Shown piece by piece: positions 59,298 through 64,000 of a stretch of 64,000 nt of DNA; positions within the stretch are counted from its first letter, which is position 1, and every line of letters starts with the position of its first letter. The stretch comes from Steroidobacteraceae bacterium. GTDB lineage: Bacteria > Pseudomonadota > Gammaproteobacteria > Steroidobacterales > Steroidobacteraceae. The position numbers and the translations under genes were made by a program. The stretch lies in contig JANWJS010000045.1 of the NCBI GenBank assembly GCA_025451845.1, forward strand, positions 1 to 64,000. Direction: 5' to 3'. The notes beneath the pieces are model-generated. The model did not search any database and was not told the origin of the DNA. It was given only the letters and a program-made list of their open reading frames with translations.

Positions 59298-60400
59298 GGA
59301 CTCACCCCGATCATGTTGCCGCGCGGGGCGAGAGTCAGCGGCGGCAGTCCGGCCCGTTCCGTGATGCTGGCGACATACGCGACGGTGCGTGAGGCCTGCT
59401 CTGGGGTCGGAATCACGGGGCGCCCGGGCGGTTCGACATGAATCGGAACGAAGCCAAACGCGAAAGCGCCCTCGCGGTAGTGCACGCGGGCCATGAGGGC
59501 ATGAATGGCTTCCGGGTGAAAGGGAGCGAGAATGTAGGCCGGGTCCGGCTCGAAGCCGAACAACTCCTTCCTTCGGCGTGCCCACTCGGCCCGTTTGGGG
59601 TGCGACTGATTGGGGGTGAGCGCACGTGTGACGACGCAACCGTTGCCCAATCCGTGATAAATGGGCCGACCGCGGTAGATCTCGATGCCGCGGATGATGT
59701 GCGCGTGGTGTCCGACGACGATGTCTGCACCCGCATCAATCGCGGCATGCGCCAATGGGCGTTCGTAAGAAGCGATCTCCGCAGGACGGTGCACGATCCC
59801 TTTGTGCAGGGCGACGATGAGCAGGTCCGCTTGCGCGCGCACGCGGGCAATGTCGCGGCTGATGTCGGCCACGGAGCGCGTATCGAGCTGCGTGAGGTTC
59901 GCCGCCGGTGAGATCGGTCCGCCGTCGGCAGGCTCGACGCGGACGTAAGCGCAGCCCGCCCGGTGAGGGAGCGCCCAGCTGCTCTCCGGCCCCACACAGT
60001 TGTAGCTGAGGAGTGCGACCCGCACGCCATTCCTCGTCAGGATCGCTGGACGCCGCGCTTCATCGATCGAGGCGCCCGCGCCGCAGCAGGCAATGCCGAG
60101 CCGTCCGAGCATGGCTGTGGTGTCGGCGATGCCCTCGGGCCCGCGGTCCGCGATGTGATTTCCCGCGAGCGTCATTGCGGCAAAGCCGGCGCGAGCCAGC
60201 GCCTGAAGATGCGTCGGGTCCGCGGCCGGTGCCGGAACATCGGCTGAGCTTTCAGTCCCGCGGCTCGTATGGGGCACCTCGAGATGGCCGATGGTCAGGT
60301 CGGCGCTGTGCGTCACCTTGCGCAAACCCTGCAACCAATGATCCGGGTCGGGCTCATCGAGGATCACATCGCCGGCGAGCAGGATGTCGAGTTCGCGCAT
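59294..60400 (-). CDS. CapA/PgsA-type metallophosphatase-fold protein, first gene of the TRAP operon
   Basis: This 368-residue protein has ILLAGDVILDEPDP at the N-terminus, TIGHLEVPHTSRG, MTLAGNHIADRGPEG, LIVALHKGIVHRP and IVVGHHAHIIRGIEIYRGRPIYHGLGN, all CapA-type metal-site motifs. Its length equals that of the homologue at 44863. It has no signal peptide or membrane anchor, which argues against capsule work. It heads a seven-gene operon that encodes TRAP uptake and CoA chemistry. A MarR operator candidate lies 27 nt upstream. Confidence 0.82.
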   Translation of the reverse strand: MRELDILLAGDVILDEPDPDHWLQGLRKVTHSADLTIGHLEVPHTSRGTESSADVPAPAADPTHLQALARAGFAAMTLAGNHIADRGPEGIADTTAMLGRLGIACCGAGASIDEARRPAILTRNGVRVALLSYNCVGPESSWALPHRAGCAYVRVEPADGGPISPAANLTQLDTRSVADISRDIARVRAQADLLIVALHKGIVHRPAEIASYERPLAHAAIDAGADIVVGHHAHIIRGIEIYRGRPIYHGLGNGCVVTRALTPNQSHPKRAEWARRRKELFGFEPDPAYILAPFHPEAIHALMARVHYREGAFAFGFVPIHVEPPGRPVIPTPEQASRTVAYVASITERAGLPPLTLAPRGNMIGVSP

Positions 60401-60426
60401 CGCGTGGTATGGGTTGCGACGAAAAT

Positions 60427-60448
60427 TAGTTTACACTATTACCTAATC
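60427..60448. promoter_or_regulatory. MarR operator candidate 1 (capA/caiB divergent region)
   Basis: The sequence TAGTTTACACTATTACCTAA begins with a near-palindrome TAGTTTACACTA (one mismatched pair) and aligns with the sites at 61792 and 63975. It sits 27 nt upstream of the capA operon start and 95 nt before the CaiB gene. Confidence 0.55.
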
Positions 60449-60542
60449 AGGGCAAGCCGTGACCGGTTGCAGCGCTCCGGGGGTCGCGCGAGGGGGAGGA
60501 CGAATCGATGTTAAATTCACCTGTTATAGGAAATGCACGCCG

Positions 60543-61790
60543 ATGCCGCAGCCGTTGAAGGGATACCGCGTGGCCGATTTCAGCCATGTGATGGCAGGTC
60601 CCTTCTGCTCGCACTTCCTCAGGATGCTGGGGGCGGAGGTCGTGAAGATCGAGTCTTTGCGCGGCGATGCCATGCGCGACTACGGGCCCTTCCGCGAATG
60701 CGACGGTCTTTCGCCCGCGTTCATCGCGGCGAACGCCGGAAAAAGCTCCCTCGCGGTAGACCTCAAGAGCCCCGAGGGAATCGAGATCGCCCGGCGCCTC
60801 GTCGGGCGCTGCAACGTCGTGCTCGAGAATTTCCGGCCCGGCGTCATGGATCGCCTCGGCATAGGGTATGCGGCTTGCAAGCTGCTCAACCCGCAGATCG
60901 TATATTGCGCGGTCTCCGGTTACGGGCAGAGCGGAGCCTGGCGCGACCTGCCTGCGATAGACAACATCGTGCAGGCGACCGGGGGCGTCATGGCTGCCAA
61001 TGGCGAGCCGGAAGATCCGCCCTCTCGGGCGGGGTGGCCTGTCATCGATACCTATACGGGAACGCTCGCGGCGCTTGCGGTGCTGGGCGCTCTGCTGCAA
61101 CGCGAGAGATTCGGCGAGGGGCAGTACATCGACGTTGCGATGCTCGATGCCTCGGTGGTGCTGCTCACCGCGCTCGCGACGCCGTATCTCGTCACCGGTA
61201 AAACGCTGCCGCGCACCGGCGATGTCGGCTACAGCGGTTCGCCTACCTCTGCAACGTTTCTCGCGCAGGACGGAACCCGTCTCGCCCTGGGGGTGGTGCA
61301 GAACAACCACTTTGCGCTGCTCTGCGGCGTCCTGGCGCGGCCCGAGCTCGCTGATGACGTAAGGTTCCGCGAGCCGGTCTCGCGGACCGAGCCCGAAAAT
61401 GCGGCGCTCCTTCGCGGGATCCTCTCGGACATCTTCATAACCCGTCCGGGCGGGGAATGGGAGCACAAGCTCAGTGCGGTCGGAGTTCCGTGTGGGTTGA
61501 TCCGAGGGATCGACGAGGTATGCGAGAAGGCGCGGACGGATTCCCGCGGGCTCATTGTGCCGACGCTCGCCGTAGCGGACGGTGCCGCCCGGCCTGCCGG
61601 CTACGTCAATGCGGGTTTCGTATTCGAGCACGACGGGCCGGGCTGCGACGGCTTGCCCCCGATGCTCGGGGAACATACCGAGGCCGTCTTGAGCTCCCTC
61701 GGGTATGGCGAGCGTGCAATTGCGAGCCTCATAGAGCGGCGAATCGTGCTCGCCGGCATGCGGCATCCGGGGCGCGAGGACCGCCCGTAA
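60543..61790 (+). CDS. Family III CoA-transferase (CaiB/BaiF)
   Basis: This 415-residue CaiB/Frc-type enzyme has the N-terminal Rossmann region (YRVADFSHVMAGPFCSHFLRMLGAEVVKIE). It has NVVLENFRPGVMDRLG, and the catalytic Asp is residue 169 in WPVIDTYTGTLAA, the same number as in formyl-CoA transferase. It transfers CoA between carboxylates through aspartyl-CoA intermediates. It is divergent from the TRAP operon and separated from it by the operator region. The ATG at 60543 is preceded by ATAGGAAA; a longer frame upstream reads through the promoter. Confidence 0.88.
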   Translation: MPQPLKGYRVADFSHVMAGPFCSHFLRMLGAEVVKIESLRGDAMRDYGPFRECDGLSPAFIAANAGKSSLAVDLKSPEGIEIARRLVGRCNVVLENFRPGVMDRLGIGYAACKLLNPQIVYCAVSGYGQSGAWRDLPAIDNIVQATGGVMAANGEPEDPPSRAGWPVIDTYTGTLAALAVLGALLQRERFGEGQYIDVAMLDASVVLLTALATPYLVTGKTLPRTGDVGYSGSPTSATFLAQDGTRLALGVVQNNHFALLCGVLARPELADDVRFREPVSRTEPENAALLRGILSDIFITRPGGEWEHKLSAVGVPCGLIRGIDEVCEKARTDSRGLIVPTLAVADGAARPAGYVNAGFVFEHDGPGCDGLPPMLGEHTEAVLSSLGYGERAIASLIERRIVLAGMRHPGREDRP

Positions 61791-61791
61791 A

Positions 61792-61810
61792 TGGTTTAAT
61801 ATATAAACCA
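61792..61810. promoter_or_regulatory. MarR operator candidate 2
   Basis: The sequence TGGTTTAATATATAAACCA is a perfect 7-bp inverted repeat with a 5-nt AT spacer. It starts 1 nt after the CaiB stop and 63 nt before the hydrolase gene. It resembles the sites at 60427 and 63975. Confidence 0.7.
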
Positions 61811-61872
61811 ATTGCAATGTGCACATGTATGAGTTATAGGTATGGCTCGGGTCTGGAGATCGGCTGATATCC

Positions 61873-63339
61873 ATGGCAAGAATGATCGGCTCCATGTCGC
61901 GGTCTCCTCCGGCACGCGGCAGCGGCGCCCTCTGTTTACTCCTGGCTTCATGCTTCTTCACCCTGACTGCGGTGGCCGCGGGCGTCCGGGTGCCGGACGT
62001 GCGTGGCCCGCTCAGCAATCCCGTGGGGGAGGGCATAGGCGTCTGGGGTGGCCTCGAGAAGTTCGGCTATACGGTTCAAGAGTATCTGGTGAGCGGTCGC
62101 GCCAACGTATACCGGCCCTTGAGCATGGCGGACGCGCTCAGCATGATGAGCCGGGACAACACGAAGGATCTCGGCAGGCAAGCGAGCTACAGGGCGATTT
62201 TGCGACGGCCGGATGTACCCTATACGAGCAGGATCCTCGTGTACAAGCCGAGCGACCCGGAGAAATTCAGCGGTGAGGTCATCGTCGAGATCACCCACCC
62301 GGGCGGCGGCGGAAGCCTGCTGGTCTTCGGGATGGTGAGCGGGCTTTTCCTCTCGCACGGCGATGCATATGTGGCGATCCAGCATCCCATTACGTTCAAG
62401 GGCCTGAAGATCGCTGACCCCGCGCGCTACGGTGCGCTCAGCGCAGCAGGCCTCACTCAGATTTGGGGAATGGTCGCCCAGGTCGGGGCGTTGCTGCGCA
62501 GCGATTCGCCTGAGAACCCGCTGCGCGGATATCACGTTAAGAATCTATTCCTCACCGGCTACTCTTATACCGGCGTCGCCACGGCAACCTTCGCCGATTA
62601 CTACCATGCGGGCGCCAGGATGGCCGATGGGGCACCGATATTCGATGGCTATCTCCCGTTCGCCAATGGAATGTACGTGAGGCCCTTGGATGTGCCGGTG
62701 ATCCGCCTCAATACGCAGAGCGATTTCAACAGCTTTGGCGGGCTGGCCAACCGCCGCCATGACGGCGACGCCCCTGGCGATCGCTACAGGCTGTATGAGG
62801 TCGCGGGTGTCTCGCACGCGAATTCATCGCCCGTGCCGCTACCTGAGGCCGCACCGCCGCGACCCGTGAAGCTCAAGGAGGCTCCCGGTCTGCCGAATTT
62901 CGGCCACTTGAAGTGCCTGGCGGACATGCCCCATGGCTTCGAGCCGAATGACATGCCGGTCAACTACGCCATCGCGCAAGCATTCCTCAACATGTACCGT
63001 TGGGTGGACGAAGGCGTGCCACCGCCGCGGACGTCCCTTTTGGCGACGGAGCCGGATGGAAAACCCAAGTTAGATCGAAACGGCAATGCCATCGGGGGCT
63101 TGCGCCTGGCGGCTCTCGCGGTTCCGGCGGCGACCTATGGCACCGGCCGCGACGCCTGCTTTCTACTCGGGTATCGGCTGCCGTTCAGCGCCGCGACGAT
63201 GAAGAGGCTATACGGCTCGCACGACAACTATGTGCGGCAAGTGGAGCGTGCCGCGCGCGAAGATGTCGCTCGCCGGCTGATCGGCGCGCGGGCGGAACGC
63301 GCCATGGTCGCGCATGCGCGTGCGCTGCCTTCCTTCTGA
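61873..63339 (+). CDS. Secreted alpha/beta hydrolase domain protein (DUF/Abhydrolase_10 type)
   Basis: This 488-residue protein has an N-terminal hydrophobic signal (GALCLLLASCFFTLTAVAAG), VLVYKPSDPEKFSGEVIVEI-like segment, a nucleophile elbow LFLTGYSYTGVATATF, and the C-terminal His region near VAGVSHANSSPVP. It belongs to an uncharacterised hydrolase family that is often found with aromatic degradation genes. It is likely periplasmic and would act on an ester or similar. A perfect palindrome 63 nt upstream indicates regulation by the adjacent MarR. In-frame ATGs at 61882 and 61894 are also possible starts. Confidence 0.75.
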   Translation: MARMIGSMSRSPPARGSGALCLLLASCFFTLTAVAAGVRVPDVRGPLSNPVGEGIGVWGGLEKFGYTVQEYLVSGRANVYRPLSMADALSMMSRDNTKDLGRQASYRAILRRPDVPYTSRILVYKPSDPEKFSGEVIVEITHPGGGGSLLVFGMVSGLFLSHGDAYVAIQHPITFKGLKIADPARYGALSAAGLTQIWGMVAQVGALLRSDSPENPLRGYHVKNLFLTGYSYTGVATATFADYYHAGARMADGAPIFDGYLPFANGMYVRPLDVPVIRLNTQSDFNSFGGLANRRHDGDAPGDRYRLYEVAGVSHANSSPVPLPEAAPPRPVKLKEAPGLPNFGHLKCLADMPHGFEPNDMPVNYAIAQAFLNMYRWVDEGVPPPRTSLLATEPDGKPKLDRNGNAIGGLRLAALAVPAATYGTGRDACFLLGYRLPFSAATMKRLYGSHDNYVRQVERAAREDVARRLIGARAERAMVAHARALPSF

Positions 63340-63346
63340 AGCGCCT

Positions 63347-63847
63347 TCACGGATGGATGCGACGCAGGTAGGCAAAGAGCTGTGCGAGCTCTTCCCGTGT
63401 GAAGAGGCGCGTGAATCGTTTCTCGTGCTCGAGCATCTGCGCACGGAACTTATTGAGGAAATCCTGGCCGCGCGAGGTCAGGAATATGCCCTGGCGGCGG
63501 CGGTCTTCCTGTGAGCGGCGGCGAACCACCCAGTCGTTGCGCTGCAGGCGGTGGATGAGGCCGACGATCGCAGCTTTGTCGATATCGAGCTGCTGGGAGA
63601 GCTCGATCTGCGCAATGCCCGGATTGGCCTCGACCAGGACGAGCAGGCTGAAAACCGCCGGGCGAATCTCGCGGTGGCCGACGGTGCGGGTGAGATCGCG
63701 CCACAGCGCGATCTGGGCCCGGCGAATGTTGTAGCCGATGAGATTCGGCAGCACTCCAACGGCAATGGGCCGTGCGGTGACTGCCCGGCTCTTTGCCGTG
63801 CGGCCTGATGCCCGATCTTTCTTCGTGCTCACTTCTATCCTTGCCAT
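63347..63847 (-). CDS. MarR-family regulator
   Basis: This 166-residue protein has an N-terminal basic tail and the MarR domain: REIRPAVFSLLVLVEANPG, QIELSQQLDIDKAAIVGLIHRLQRNDWVVRRRSQEDRRRQGIFLTSRG. The latter is the winged helix with the conserved D-x-R-R wing. It is divergent from whatever lies right of the window and convergent with the hydrolase at 61873. A palindrome 127 nt upstream (63975) and two similar sites at 60427 and 61792 suggest autoregulation and control of this CoA-transferase/TRAP block. Confidence 0.87.
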   Translation of the reverse strand: MARIEVSTKKDRASGRTAKSRAVTARPIAVGVLPNLIGYNIRRAQIALWRDLTRTVGHREIRPAVFSLLVLVEANPGIAQIELSQQLDIDKAAIVGLIHRLQRNDWVVRRRSQEDRRRQGIFLTSRGQDFLNKFRAQMLEHEKRFTRLFTREELAQLFAYLRRIHP

Positions 63848-63974
63848 GCTTACCGGCGCGGCTGGCGATTATGCAGAACGCGTGCGCGTCCAGGCAACGG
63901 GTCGCCGGCAATTATCGGGCGCGCGGCCCTGGTGCCGGCAATCACTACCCCCTGATATGGCTGGCTCATTCAAG

Positions 63975-63997
63975 TAGTTTAAACTATAAACAAATTG
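63975..63997. promoter_or_regulatory. MarR operator candidate 3
   Basis: It begins with a perfect 12-bp palindrome, TAGTTTAAACTA, followed by TAAACAAATTG. The latter matches TAAACCAATTG at 61804-61814 apart from one base. It lies upstream of the marR start and at the right end of the window, so it may also serve a gene outside. Confidence 0.65.
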
Positions 63998-64000
63998 TGT

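Overview
This is a GC-rich proteobacterial chromosome segment specialised for breakdown of lignin-derived aromatic compounds. The gene families match those known from Sphingobium sp. SYK-6: an ADP-forming feruloyl-CoA synthetase, a folate-dependent O-demethylase, protocatechuate 4,5-cleavage, and an acetovanillone phosphorylation/carboxylation system. The TonB receptor and the mixture of families would suit an alpha- or gammaproteobacterium; the sequence alone does not settle the lineage. No rRNA, tRNA, CRISPR array, insertion sequence or replication origin was seen.

Region 1 (1-10.5 kb) holds a ligJ (3' end)-ligI-ligA-ligB-ligC operon on the + strand (meta-cleavage of protocatechuate, 4,5-cleavage pathway). 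Convergent to it is a vdh-ferB-ferA-pobA operon (ferulate/coumarate to vanillate/4-hydroxybenzoate, then to protocatechuate), with a divergent FerC-like MarR gene. A MetF-like reductase follows, which would recycle the methyl-THF made by O-demethylation.

Region 2 (10.7-26.7 kb) is the most striking block. It has a CouO-like amidohydrolase and then a tightly coupled run of six genes: a split PEP-synthase-type aryl kinase (two genes), a three-subunit biotin carboxylase and a HAD phosphatase. An AraC regulator, a TonB receptor, an acetoacetyl-CoA-synthetase-like ligase, an alpha/beta hydrolase and a LigM/DesA-type O-demethylase follow. Read as a pathway, a 4-hydroxyacetophenone such as acetovanillone is phosphorylated, carboxylated to an aroylacetate, dephosphorylated, activated with CoA, split to vanillate plus acetyl-CoA, O-demethylated to protocatechuate and sent to region 1. 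This corresponds to the acv (SYK-6) and hpe (Rhodococcus) systems.

Region 3 (26.9-36 kb) has AraC and LysR regulators, a zinc-less alcohol dehydrogenase and an aldehyde dehydrogenase, an aromatic FAD monooxygenase, a HxlR regulator divergent from an interrupted NAD(P)-binding gene, and a VapBC-type toxin-antitoxin pair.

Region 4 (36-50 kb) has a DUF3237/tannase pair, an MmgE/PrpD protein with a membrane transporter, a P450, a LacI regulator, two MFS transporters, a CapA-type protein, a secreted OmpA-like protein, a di-heme cytochrome and a second MarR. Three near-identical palindromes (core AAGCGCTT) at 41.17, 43.53 and 48.42 kb look like the LacI regulon.

Region 5 (50-64 kb) contains a seven-gene minus-strand operon with mostly 4-nt overlaps: capA-dctQ-dctM-hgdX-caiB(double)-hgdY-dctP, followed by a CocE-type hydrolase. 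It encodes a TRAP transporter, a fused double family III CoA-transferase and two proteins of the 2-hydroxyacyl-CoA dehydratase/benzoyl-CoA reductase family that have lost expected Fe-S ligands. Next to it are a separate CoA-transferase, a secreted hydrolase and a MarR regulator. Three related AT-rich palindromes (60.43, 61.79, 63.98 kb) look like that MarR's operators. This operon and the acv-like island are the best candidates for interesting biology here.
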